Below are positions 18,601 to 27,113 of a stretch of DNA of 64,000 bases, one piece after another. Position numbers and translations under genes: made by a program. A model generated the notes under the pieces. That model was not told the DNA's origin, did no database searches, and saw only the letters and a program-made list of their open reading frames with translations. Within the stretch, counting starts at the first letter, position 1, and every line of letters begins with the position of its first letter. The DNA is from Maribacter halichondriae (lineage in GTDB: Bacteria > Bacteroidota > Bacteroidia > Flavobacteriales > Flavobacteriaceae). The stretch spans positions 1,556,529-1,620,528 of the forward strand of contig NZ_CP107030.1 of assembly GCF_027474825.1 (NCBI RefSeq). Direction: 5' to 3'.

Positions 18601-21133
18601 TGAGTCCGATATAGGTTGTATATGGAGAATAAGGTTTTGTAAAGACATCGGTGCTGAAATCGCCACCGTTTTCGTATACTTTTGTGATAAATGCCGCGGC
18701 CAACATGCCCGGGGCTTGACTGTTCAGTTGCGGATTGATACTGAAACCGGTTTTGCCTTCGGCATCGATTCTTCCATCGAAAACAACTTGGTCTTCCATG
18801 GAAAAACTCCGGGTCGGGTCATCAAAATTATAACCGGAGAATTTGTCGAATTTTGTCGTTGTGGGATTGAATTTCGCCGTAATATCGGCCTTTAGATTCT
18901 TGGCAATCGCACCGTGCAACCATTTGACCTCCAGGTCGCCTTGTATCGGTTTGCGGCCCGAGAGCACTTCTTGGTCGAACTCGGTCTTGATCTTCAAGCG
19001 GTTCGGTTTGATGGTCTCGATCTTAAGCGATTTTGTAAAGGATGTGCCACCCACTGAGACTTTTGCCAACCAATTTCCGGTCGGGGCATTTTCGTCAGTC
19101 TTTAAGTCGAAATGATAGAAATTGTTGAGTGCGACAGTCTTTACCTCACGATGCACAACCTTATTATACGGGTCGAACAATTCCAGTTTTACGGGATGGT
19201 TTTCCGGCAATTCATTGGCATTATCGTTCAACATAAAAGAGAGGAAAATTTGGTCTCCCGGTCGCCAAACACCACGCTCACCAAAGATAAATCCCTTGAT
19301 TCCCTTTTGAAGTTCCACCCCTGAAACCTTGAACTTGCTCACCGAAAGTACATTACCATCGTTCAGTTTTACGTAAGTCTTTTGACCCTTGTTTTCAGCA
19401 ATCGCGAAATAAGCGAGCTTTTCCGAATCATAAATTGCCGTACCGTCAACATCGGTAACGACATTGCCCATCGGCTGCTGTTGAAAATTATAAAAGGTAA
19501 CCTTCGAACCGGCAATGGGTTGGGTATTCAAAATATCGTTTACGGCCACGAAATAGCTCTTGTTCGCCCCTTTCTTTACTGTTACACCGATATCGGAAGC
19601 CAAAACGTTAATGCCGATTTTCTTGTCGTAGTAATACGATTTATCGCAGGGATTTTCGCGTTCGTTCCAATTGTAATCGTAATAATAGTCTTCGTAGTAG
19701 GTCTCGATGCCGTCCCACGAACTGTCTTCTTGTTCCTCGTCAAAATTATCAGCTGACTCGGTTTCGGGGTCGAAATTGGTGCTATCACATTTATACGAAC
19801 TGTACTCAGGTTTATAATTGAATTCGACCCTATATATGGCTCCGACTTCAGGGGAAATCAACGATTTTAGATCCAATGCATGGGCCGACCATTTTCCGTT
19901 TGCTGATGAAAGGTTGTTCTGTAATACGATTTTCTTGGTGGCTATGGGTCTTGCCACGGAACGCAGATTGTAATTCCCGTTCAAGTTATTGCCCTGAAGA
20001 AATTGAAGGATGTTGTTCTCATAAATCTTCAGAACCGAAACATCAACAGCCTTCAAATTGACCGCCTCGAAGTTGATTTTTAGATTACTGGAAGAAGGCA
20101 AAATGGTTCCGTTTGAGAGCAGACGGACTTGCGGTTTGATCTGCTCAAAGGCAACGCGTTCCTCAAACTTTTGTTTCAATTTATACCCATCAGTGCTTTC
20201 GATTCCCTCAAAAACTTCAAGATTGGCGGTTCCCTTCAGTTCTATGGACGGATAGACTTTCAACGTATTACCATCGACGGAATATTTTGGACTGGCATCG
20301 CCTTCCAGCACCACAAGGCCTTTGAAGTTCTGCCCTTTTTTTATAGGGTCGGAAAAATTGACAAGCACCAATTGCGTTTCTCCGGTTTCTACGGTGGCAT
20401 CCAACACCGTAAAATTATTCTTTCCTGAGATTTTGATGGTGTTTTTTCCCTTGCTATCAATATCAAATTTGCTTCCGTCCCAAGAAATTTCGAGTTCGGA
20501 ATCCTCCTCATATCTTTGGATGCTATCAATCTTGAACTGGAATTGATTCCCTTTTTTTATGGCCTCGTCAAACTTAATGGGAATAGTTTTTCCCTTCTGT
20601 TTTACCTGAAGCAATTGCTTGGCGGTTTCCAACGAAAGTCTATCTGCACTTCGCAATTGTCCTTCGATAAATTGTCGTTCCTTCGAATAAGATTGCAGCG
20701 GATTTGTATAGACATTGAACTGCTGTTTCAAGGTTTTTACGCCGAAGGTCAAGGTTTTTAGTTCTTTGGGAGCATCCTTTACAATGTCTTCCAAGACCAA
20801 CGTAAATTGGTATTCGGTATCTTGTTTAAATCCATTTTCTGGAGTAAAGGCGATGGTACGGTCGTTCAGGGCGACCACTTTCCCTTTAGTGCTTGGAGAA
20901 ATCCGTAAGAGGTCATCATCCAATTCGTCGCCCTGACTCCAAGAATCGACGGGTTGGTTGAGTACCACGCGAACGTCTGAATTTGCGGAAATTATTCCGT
21001 GGGAAACTTCAGAAATATATTCTTGATACTTATTAAGGTTATCAAAATTTTCAGCATTGCTTTCTTCTTTGGAAGTACATCCAATCAGTAAAAATAGTAG
21101 AAGTGAAAAACGGAGAAAAGAGTTGATCTGCAT
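15613..21133 (-). pseudogene. Bacterial alpha-2-macroglobulin lipoprotein, interrupted by one frameshift (probably sequencing error)
   Basis: A giant periplasmic protease trap. The leader ends in LLIGC, so Cys19 is lipidated. An N-terminal stack of macroglobulin domains and a bait-like region is followed by the MG10/alpha-2-macroglobulin core and the thioester motif C1397-V-E-Q1400, in which a Cys-Gln bond covalently captures proteases. Then come a helical thioester domain (GGFSYWPG) and a receptor-binding-like end. The main frame stops at 15998, and the last ~140 residues continue in another frame to 15613. Removing one T from the 7-T run at 16035-16041 gives EEKIVQRNLKASMVFKG and a continuous 1839-residue protein. 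It is linked to pbpC nearby, as in the YfhM-PbpC pairing of proteobacteria. Confidence 0.88.
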
Positions 21134-21321
21134 TGATTTATATTTTGTTTAAAAGTAACTGGGTTCCAAACAAAATATATCACGGTAAACCGTGAAAACA
21201 TTGCCCCAAATACCACTGTCTTCAGTTAGAACGAAATCCATTTAATAATTATTACTTTGTAGGGAAGAAATCAAGTAGTGTTAAAGACGTCGGTTTTGGA
21301 TTACAAATATGTTATAGAATC

Positions 21322-21474
21322 ATGTCGTTTATCGAAAAAAACAGTTTTCTCAAAGATGATTTCGATAAATTGGCTATCATTACAATTCGGTTGGCTACCC
21401 CATGTCGACCTACCACGAGAATCCCACACCGCTTCTTTACCTACTTATACGGCGAATACCTACTTACAATTTAG
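21322..21474 (+). CDS. Possible 50-residue ORF upstream of the CAP lipoprotein gene
   Basis: An ATG-started frame of 50 codons in the 349-bp gap between the macroglobulin gene and the CAP lipoprotein gene. It begins MSFIEKNSFLKDDFDKLAII, which has a coding-like look, but the second half is unusually rich in Arg, Pro and Thr. It ends 8 bp before the CAP start, so it could be a leader peptide or simply chance. No family is recognised. Confidence 0.2.
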   Translation: MSFIEKNSFLKDDFDKLAIITIRLATPCRPTTRIPHRFFTYLYGEYLLTI

Positions 21475-21482
21475 AACATTGT

Positions 21483-21980
21483 ATGAAAATGAATTTGAAG
21501 CCCGTCTGCCGAAAGGCACGATATACCTTCTTGGCGTGTTTTTTATTGGTGTTGGCATCTTGTAGCAAAGAAACCATCGATACGATTGAAATACCGAAAG
21601 CGGAAAACGATGCTGCTCTTGAGCAGGCATTGCTCGGCATTGTGAACGATCACAGAACCGCTTTGGGATATACTTCATTGGAATATAGCACCGTGGCCTA
21701 CGAATATGCCAATCTTCATAATGATTACATGATTGCCAAAGGCGGCATCAGCCATGATAATTTTAGTGCAAGGGCATCGAATATCGCTTCTGAGGTCAAT
21801 GCCGAATTCGTTGCCGAGAATGTTGCAAAGGACTATACTTCAGCGGCCGAAGCGTTTCAAGGTTGGCTTGAAAGTTCAAGCCATAAAAAAACGATGGAAG
21901 GCGAATTTACCCATACTGCGGTAAGCGTTAAAAAAGATGCGAACGGAACTTTTTACTACACACAATTGTTCTTTCGGTAA
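21483..21980 (+). CDS. CAP-domain (SCP-like) lipoprotein
   Basis: A 165-residue lipoprotein. The start is placed at the ATG at 21483 because it gives a compact leader ending in LLVLASC (lipidated Cys27); an open frame continues 27 codons upstream but would bury the signal peptide. The mature part is a CAP/SCP domain: LLGIVNDHRTALGYTSL opens it, GGISHDNF supplies the conserved His, and AENVAKDYTSAAEAFQGWLESSSHKKTMEG carries the E..W..S..H pattern in pieces. Bacterial CAP proteins are secreted and often metal-dependent, but their roles are poorly known. Confidence 0.85.
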   Translation: MKMNLKPVCRKARYTFLACFLLVLASCSKETIDTIEIPKAENDAALEQALLGIVNDHRTALGYTSLEYSTVAYEYANLHNDYMIAKGGISHDNFSARASNIASEVNAEFVAENVAKDYTSAAEAFQGWLESSSHKKTMEGEFTHTAVSVKKDANGTFYYTQLFFR

Positions 21981-22034
21981 CTTCCTCAGAAAGCGGTTTT
22001 CTTTTCTTAATTTTGGGGTTTCGCGTCTTTCTGC

Positions 22035-22116
22035 GAAAAGTTAACAGTAAAAAGTTAATGGTTAATCGTAGGTTACGTTTGATCGGAATGGCACTGTTAA
22101 CGATTAACTTTTAACC
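22035..22116. repeat. Quasi-simple intergenic repeat, family 3 (AAAGTTAA type)
   Basis: GAAAAGTTAACAGTAAAAAG and GTTAATGGTTAATCG on the left are mirrored by CACTGTTAACGATTAACTTTTAACCC on the right, so the transcript could fold back on itself. The element is built from short variants of GTTAACAGT/AGTTAA. Similar simple-word hairpins occur at 40134-40208 and 41085-41137 with different words. Confidence 0.5.
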
Positions 22117-22125
22117 CTTTTTGCC

Positions 22126-22668
22126 ATGTCAATAAAACCTCCCTTCAACCTCAGCAAGTGGATCGAAGAAAATCGAGATACCTTAAAACCGCCCGTCGGC
22201 AATAAAAACCTCTACAAGGATGCCGGCGATTATATCGTGATGGTGGTCGCTGGCCCCAATGCCAGAAAAGATTATCACTATAACGAGACCGAAGAACTTT
22301 TTTATCAGTTAGAAGGAAATATTGAAATACATATTCAAGATAACAGGCAAAAAAAAACGCTAAAATTAGGCCCAGGTGATATGTATCTGCATCCGGCCAA
22401 AGTGCCCCATTCCCCGGTACGCCATGAAGGAAGTATCGGCCTTGTCATCGAACGCAAACGTGCTGATATGGAAGTTGATGACGGACTGCTCTGGTTCTGT
22501 GATAATTGCAATCACAAACTCTATGAGGCCTATTTCACACTCAACGATATTGAAAAGGATTTCTTAGCACATTTCAAACACTTTTATGGCTCTGAGGAGT
22601 TGCTTACCTGCGATAATTGTGGAACCGTAATGCCCGTTGATGAAAGGTTTATAGCTCAAAAAGATTAG
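22126..22668 (+). CDS. nbaC: 3-hydroxyanthranilate 3,4-dioxygenase
   Basis: A 180-residue cupin enzyme that opens the ring of 3-hydroxyanthranilate, an intermediate of tryptophan (kynurenine) breakdown, to the precursor of quinolinate. Iron ligands are visible in DYHYNETEELFYQLEG (His and Glu) and in HPAKVPHSPVRHEGS (His). The C-terminal part has two CxxC pairs (CDNCNHKL and CDNCGTVM), forming the rubredoxin-like metal site found in bacterial enzymes of this family. It starts a run of plus-strand genes with short gaps. Depending on partners not seen here, it could serve NAD synthesis or degradation. Confidence 0.93.
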   Translation: MSIKPPFNLSKWIEENRDTLKPPVGNKNLYKDAGDYIVMVVAGPNARKDYHYNETEELFYQLEGNIEIHIQDNRQKKTLKLGPGDMYLHPAKVPHSPVRHEGSIGLVIERKRADMEVDDGLLWFCDNCNHKLYEAYFTLNDIEKDFLAHFKHFYGSEELLTCDNCGTVMPVDERFIAQKD

Positions 22669-22671
22669 TCT

Positions 22672-23031
22672 ATGCAAATCGCTATCAATATCTTAATCGG
22701 ACTCGTAGCACTTCTGCACCTCTATTTTCTTTGGTTCGAAATGTTCGCATGGACGACCAAGGGACGGAAAGTATTTCGAAAATTCCCGCCAGAACTTTTT
22801 GAACCTACCAAACCTATGGCTGCAAATCAAGGTTTATATAATGGTTTTTTAGCGGCAGGGCTTATTTGGACTTATTTTATTGCAGATCCTATTTGGAAGG
22901 ACAACGTTGCATTATTTTTTTTGGGATGCGTCGCCGTCGCCGGAATCTATGGGGCCATGACTGTCGAAAAGAAAATATTCTTTATTCAGGCATTGCCTGC
23001 CCTCATTGCCATAGCACTTATTTTGATATAA
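22672..23031 (+). CDS. DUF1304 membrane protein
   Basis: A 119-residue integral membrane protein of the DUF1304 family. Four transmembrane helices are visible, with the family segments LHLYFLWFEMFAWTT and NQGLYNGFLAAGLIW near residues 16-65 and GIYGAMTVEKK near the end. Function is unknown. It begins 3 bp after nbaC and so is almost certainly co-transcribed with it, but no biochemical link to aromatic metabolism is known. Confidence 0.85.
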   Translation: MQIAINILIGLVALLHLYFLWFEMFAWTTKGRKVFRKFPPELFEPTKPMAANQGLYNGFLAAGLIWTYFIADPIWKDNVALFFLGCVAVAGIYGAMTVEKKIFFIQALPALIAIALILI

Positions 23032-23051
23032 GGGTTTTAAAACACAAAATT

Positions 23052-23441
23052 ATGAGCAGTCCTTATAAACCTGATGGGTATAATTCCCTCTCCCCATATT
23101 TTGTGATCGAAGATGTGCAAAAATTTATCGACCTTCTACAACAGATTTTCGATGCCGAAGAATTAAGAAGATACCATCGCCCCGATGGTTCGATTATGCA
23201 TGTCGAACTTAGAATCGATGATACCGTTATCATGATTGGGGGAGCCACAAAAGTGTATACACCCATCCAACAGATGGTACATTTATATGTTCAAGATGTG
23301 GACGCAACCTTTGAAAAAGCCCTGAGGTTAGGTTGCAAGCCGATTCAAGAACCTGAGAAAAAAGAAAGTGATGATGACAAAAGAGGCGGTTTTACAGATT
23401 TCGCGGGCAATAGTTGGTGGATTGCGACGCAATTAGCTTAG
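23052..23441 (+). CDS. VOC family (glyoxalase-like) protein
   Basis: A 129-residue vicinal-oxygen-chelate protein of the PhnB/YycE-like subgroup. The two beta-alpha-beta units are seen as SLSPYFVIEDVQKFIDLLQ with MHVELRIDDTVIMIGG, and MVHLYVQDVDATFEKAL with GGFTDFAGNSWWIAT. The start at 23052 is chosen because it gives the usual domain length; the open frame further upstream overlaps DUF1304 and is non-coding in character. Substrate unknown: it may be an isomerase, a ring-cleavage enzyme or a resistance protein. Confidence 0.82.
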   Translation: MSSPYKPDGYNSLSPYFVIEDVQKFIDLLQQIFDAEELRRYHRPDGSIMHVELRIDDTVIMIGGATKVYTPIQQMVHLYVQDVDATFEKALRLGCKPIQEPEKKESDDDKRGGFTDFAGNSWWIATQLA

Positions 23442-23460
23442 CGCAAAATCTAAGGAATCC

Positions 23461-23880
23461 ATGAATTCGAACGTATCATTTTACATCGTCATATTGGGAT
23501 TGTTTTCGCTAATATCCTTAAATGCGCAAGAAATGACTCCTGAAGAAGTAGTGCAAAAACAATTGGAAACCTATAACAATAGGGACATAGATGGGTTTAT
23601 GTCCACCATCGATGAAAATGTAACGTTCCATAATTTTTCAGATGGACAGGTAACCATGACAGGATCCGTAGCCTGCAGAGCCTTCTACTCCAAACTTTTT
23701 GAATCATCGCCCAAGCTACATTCCACGATTTTGACACGAACTGTTTTTGGCAACAAAATAATCGATCATGAAAGTATCATTGGGCGTAACGGAAGTGACG
23801 AAATTCTGGAATTAGTGCTCATCTATGAGGTAAAAAACGAAAAAATCATAAAAGTTACCGTCTTGCAAAAAGAGGAATAA
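23461..23880 (+). CDS. Secreted NTF2/SnoaL-like protein
   Basis: A 139-residue protein with a signal peptide (MNSNVSFYIVILGLFSLISLNAQ, read in two parts), ending at an SLNAQ cleavage region typical of Flavobacteriia. The mature domain is SnoaL/NTF2-like: VQKQLETYNNRDIDGFMSTI followed by strands NVTFHNFSDGQ and ILELVLIYEV. Such domains form a conical pocket and bind or isomerise small ligands. It follows the VOC gene by 19 bp and is probably in the same transcript. Its ligand is unknown. Confidence 0.78.
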   Translation: MNSNVSFYIVILGLFSLISLNAQEMTPEEVVQKQLETYNNRDIDGFMSTIDENVTFHNFSDGQVTMTGSVACRAFYSKLFESSPKLHSTILTRTVFGNKIIDHESIIGRNGSDEILELVLIYEVKNEKIIKVTVLQKEE

Positions 23881-23894
23881 GAATCGTAACTTTG
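23863..23894 (+). promoter_or_regulatory. Promoter of the aldehyde dehydrogenase gene
   Basis: A TTG at 23863-23865 is followed after 21 bp by TAACTTTG (23887-23894). This fits the Bacteroidota promoter pattern TTG-N(19-21)-TAnnTTTG. It overlaps the end of the NTF2-like gene and would give the dehydrogenase its own transcript, starting near 23900. Confidence 0.6.
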
Positions 23895-23896
23895 CA

Positions 23897-23916
23897 ATCC
23901 CGATTGTTATCGGGAT
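23897..23916 (+). other. Hairpin in the leader of the aldehyde dehydrogenase mRNA
   Basis: ATCCCGAT (23897-23904) pairs perfectly with ATCGGGAT (23909-23916) over a 4-nt loop. It lies at the predicted transcript start. It could stabilise the 5' end or be a small member of the dispersed hairpin population (compare ATTCCCGT..ACGGGAAT at 30641-30660). Confidence 0.5.
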
Positions 23917-23943
23917 AACAATACACGCTTAAAAAGTTATAAA

Positions 23944-25497
23944 ATGTCGAAAATTGCAACGGAATTCGGTATCGATGCCGCTCTGAAAGCCTTGGGAATT
24001 AAAGAAATCAATGACGGAACCTCAACAGGTTCCAACTACTTCGCTTCAGGGGAAATTATAGAATCATATTCTCCCGTAGATGGTGTTTTGATAGCCAAGG
24101 TAAAGACGACCTCAAAAGAAGACTACGAAAAGGTCATGGCCAAAGCCACGGAAGCCTTTCAGACATGGCGCAAAAAACCGGCGCCCCAACGTGGCGAAAT
24201 CGTTCGCCAGTTCGGGGATAAACTGCGAGAATTAAAAGAGCCGCTTGGAAAATTGGTTTCCTATGAAATGGGAAAAAGCTACCAAGAAGGTCTGGGTGAA
24301 GTTCAAGAAATGATTGATATCTGCGATTTTGCGGTCGGACTTTCAAGACAGTTGCACGGTTTGACCATGCACTCCGAACGACCTGGTCACAGAATGTACG
24401 AGCAATACCATCCTCTAGGAGTCGTGGGAATCATTTCTGCCTTTAATTTTCCAGTTGCCGTCTGGGCATGGAACACCGCTTTAGCTTGGATTTGTGGCGA
24501 TGTATGCGTTTGGAAGCCCTCCGAAAAAACGCCATTGTGTGGAGTAGCTTGTCAAAATATCGCTGCAGAAGTTTTTAAGGCGAACGACCTTCCAGAAGGT
24601 ATTTCCTGTTTGATAAATGGCGACTATAAGGTGGGTGAAATGATGACCGGAGACAGTCGTATTCCACTGGTTTCCGCTACAGGTTCCATCCGAATGGGAA
24701 AAATTGTGGCACAGGCCGTAGCCGCACGTTTGGGCAAATCACTTTTAGAACTTGGAGGTAACAACGCCATTATCGTCACTCCGGATGCTGACATTAAAAT
24801 GACCGTAATCGGCGCGGTCTTCGGCGCCGTTGGTACCGCAGGGCAGCGCTGTACCTCAACGAGACGATTGATCATCCACGATTCGATTTATGATAAAGTA
24901 AAAAATGCCGTGGTCGATGCCTATAAACAATTACGAATCGGCAATCCTTTGGATGAAAACAATCATGTCGGTCCACTAATCGATACGGATGCGGTCGGAA
25001 TGTATAATAAAGCCCTTGAAAAAGTAGTTTCTGAAGGCGGAAAAATCATTGTTGAAGGTGGCGTTTTAGAAGGAAACGGCTATGAGAGCGGTTGCTATGT
25101 AAAGCCCGCCATCGCCGAAGCAAAACCTGATTTCGAAATTGTACAACACGAAACGTTCGCGCCTGTACTCTATCTTTTGAAGTATTCCGGAGATGTCGAA
25201 AATGCCATCAAAATCCAAAATGGAGTTGTTCAGGGATTATCCTCAGCAATCATGACCAACAATCTGCGCGAAGCGGAACGTTTTCTATCGGTCGCCGGAA
25301 GTGATTGTGGTATTGCCAATGTCAATATAGGAACCTCAGGGGCCGAAATCGGTGGTGCTTTTGGGGGCGAAAAAGAAACCGGTGGTGGACGTGAAAGCGG
25401 TTCCGATGCCTGGAAAATATATATGCGTAGACAGACCAATACTATTAATTACACAGACCAACTACCGCTCGCACAAGGTATACAGTTTGATTTATAA
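23944..25497 (+). CDS. ALDH7-type aldehyde dehydrogenase (aminoadipate-semialdehyde dehydrogenase-like)
   Basis: A 517-residue NAD(P)-dependent aldehyde dehydrogenase. The cofactor and catalytic motifs are clear: GIISAFNFPVAVWAWN, VSATGSIRMGKIVAQ, LLELGGNNAIIV with the catalytic Glu, and GTAGQRCTSTRRL with the nucleophilic Cys. The ELGGNNA form and overall length fit the ALDH7/antiquitin group, which oxidises alpha-aminoadipate semialdehyde in lysine breakdown. It has its own promoter, and sits beside 3-hydroxyanthranilate dioxygenase, so an amino-acid catabolic role is likely. Assignment to lysine rather than another semialdehyde is inferred from family likeness. Confidence 0.88.
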   Translation: MSKIATEFGIDAALKALGIKEINDGTSTGSNYFASGEIIESYSPVDGVLIAKVKTTSKEDYEKVMAKATEAFQTWRKKPAPQRGEIVRQFGDKLRELKEPLGKLVSYEMGKSYQEGLGEVQEMIDICDFAVGLSRQLHGLTMHSERPGHRMYEQYHPLGVVGIISAFNFPVAVWAWNTALAWICGDVCVWKPSEKTPLCGVACQNIAAEVFKANDLPEGISCLINGDYKVGEMMTGDSRIPLVSATGSIRMGKIVAQAVAARLGKSLLELGGNNAIIVTPDADIKMTVIGAVFGAVGTAGQRCTSTRRLIIHDSIYDKVKNAVVDAYKQLRIGNPLDENNHVGPLIDTDAVGMYNKALEKVVSEGGKIIVEGGVLEGNGYESGCYVKPAIAEAKPDFEIVQHETFAPVLYLLKYSGDVENAIKIQNGVVQGLSSAIMTNNLREAERFLSVAGSDCGIANVNIGTSGAEIGGAFGGEKETGGGRESGSDAWKIYMRRQTNTINYTDQLPLAQGIQFDL

Positions 25498-25591
25498 AAA
25501 ATGCAATTCTCTCGCCCTTTTGGTCGCTCGTCGGTTGCAGGGGCTCAGGGCATAAAATTCGACCTTTAGAAGTACAGGAGAAAAACTAAAA

Positions 25592-25654
25592 AACCGCTGT
25601 CTTTTCTTCTCTTGGTCCGTTCCCCCGAAAGACCAGATTGAAAATGCAGCGGTT
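25592..25654 (-). terminator. Putative terminator of the small minus-strand ORF
   Basis: On the minus strand AACCGCTG (25654-25647) pairs with CAGCGGTT (25599-25592), immediately followed by TTTAGTTTTT. The 47-nt loop contains a second stem, GGTC..GACC, around TTTCGGGGGAACG. The stem plus U-tract has the form of an intrinsic terminator and lies downstream of the 41-codon ORF at 25728-25853. Confidence 0.5.
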
Positions 25655-25727
25655 GTCTTAACACTAAACTAACTCAACTAACTATTTTATTTTCAAGAAC
25701 CAAAGTTTCCTCATATTCCGAAAAGCA

Positions 25728-25853
25728 CTATTTATATTTTGACCGGATCCCACTCGTCTCTTGAACTGACCAACTGCCATGGAGCAGTGCCTGAGTTCCC
25801 AGTACAATGACCATACAACAAAATGTCAATAGTTTTCTGAATCTCGTTTTCAT
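25728..25853 (-). CDS. Possible 41-residue secreted or membrane peptide
   Basis: A minus-strand frame of 41 codons with a signal-peptide shape: a basic start (MKTRFRKLL), a hydrophobic core (TFCCMVIVLGTQALL) and a polar tail (HGSWSVQETSGIRSKYK). It is the only feature I can propose in the 680-bp gap between the aldehyde dehydrogenase and OmpA genes, and a terminator-like hairpin follows on the same strand. No family is recognised. The remaining gap, 25854-26177, is very AT-rich and shows no further gene. Confidence 0.4.
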   Translation of the reverse strand: MKTRFRKLLTFCCMVIVLGTQALLHGSWSVQETSGIRSKYK

Positions 25854-26177
25854 CTTAGAAGTGGTTCTCAAATTAAATTCTATTCAATATTACAATACAT
25901 AACAAATGCCTCAAAGGGATAATGTATCGGTTCCCAAAAAATATGTATACCTGATACGTTTCCATGTATAATCGGTAAATTCAAAAATCTGAAAATTCAT
26001 GTCTATCCCTGTTTTTTACTAGACTGTACAGTTTTTGTCACAACTTAGAATCTACTTATAAGTCTCTAAATATTAGTAATCTGCGGTTCGTATTTTGGTT
26101 ATTTAATCTTATGATTCTTAAAAATTTTAAGATTTTTTTAATACATTGCTTAGCTTAACACTAAATGAATTTTAACT

Positions 26178-27086
26178 ATGACAAAAACAACGACTAGTCT
26201 GATTGGGATAATCCTTACCATTCTAGCGGGTATTCTTCTGTACATGAAACTCTGTAGTTCTTGCGGAGTGCCTGTTGCCGAAGAACCTGTAGAAGAAAAG
26301 GCGGTGGTTCCCGTAACACCTGATCCAACATCGTATCCCTTCGCCTTTTCTGATGGTGAATACGCATGTGACGTAAACGACAATTATAATTTTAATGTGT
26401 CGTCTTCCTCCATTTTGATGCCTTTGGCCCAAGGTGTAACCGATTGTATCGGTAGTTTAAAGACCTTTTTGGCCGATAATGCTGGTAAGGTCATTAATAT
26501 TACCGGTTATTTCAAAAGCGATGAAAATAATGATTCGGCCTTTCCGAATTTAGGGTTGGCGCGAGCCAATGCCGTCAAAAACCATTTGGTCGAAAACGGA
26601 ATATCATCGGCAAGTATCAACACTTTTGGAAAGTTGATGGACGAAATGATACCCAAGGGCAATATGTTCCTAGGGCCAGTTACCTATGGCTTGGCTGGAG
26701 AATCTGCCGATGCCGCCGATGAGTTAAAGGCACTTTATGACAAAATAAAGGCTGATCCCTTAGTGCTTTATTTCAATACTGCAGAGGCTTCAATCAATTT
26801 GGATGCAGAACAAAGGCAGAAAGTTGCTGACATAAGTCGATATCTTGATAAAGTCGAAGGAGCTAAAGCCCTTGTGGTAGGCCATACCGATAACACAGGT
26901 AAAGCATCGAGCAATATGAGATTGGGGCAAGAGCGAGCCGATTTTGCGAAAGACTACCTTATGAAAAATGGTATCTCAGCGGTAAAAATCGACGCAACCT
27001 CAAAAGGACAAACACAACCTATAGAAAGCAATGCCACGGATGAGGGCAAAGCCAAAAATAGAAGAACAGTAGTAACATTAAACTAA
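26178..27086 (+). CDS. OmpA family protein with two OmpA-like domains
   Basis: A 302-residue envelope protein. An N-terminal hydrophobic segment (SLIGIILTILAGILLYMKL) is followed by CSSCG and a Pro/Glu-rich linker. Two OmpA-type units follow: a degenerate one at about residues 70-150 (VINITGYFKSDEN, LGLARANAVKNHLVENGI) and a canonical one at about 195-302 (YFNTAEASINLDAEQ, ALVVGHTDNTGKAS, LGQERADFAKDYLMKNGI, NRRTVVTL). The latter should bind peptidoglycan. The leader could be an uncleaved anchor or a signal peptide. It is followed after 27 bp by a membrane-anchored helix-hairpin-helix protein, and the pair ends at a strong terminator. Confidence 0.85.
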   Translation: MTKTTTSLIGIILTILAGILLYMKLCSSCGVPVAEEPVEEKAVVPVTPDPTSYPFAFSDGEYACDVNDNYNFNVSSSSILMPLAQGVTDCIGSLKTFLADNAGKVINITGYFKSDENNDSAFPNLGLARANAVKNHLVENGISSASINTFGKLMDEMIPKGNMFLGPVTYGLAGESADAADELKALYDKIKADPLVLYFNTAEASINLDAEQRQKVADISRYLDKVEGAKALVVGHTDNTGKASSNMRLGQERADFAKDYLMKNGISAVKIDATSKGQTQPIESNATDEGKAKNRRTVVTLN

Positions 27087-27113
27087 ACAATTAACTATTA
27101 AAAATTAATAAAT

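Noticed and set aside
21278..21565. 95-codon ORF upstream of and overlapping the CAP lipoprotein gene
   Set aside because: It overlaps the signal peptide of a well-supported gene in another frame and has no recognisable domain.
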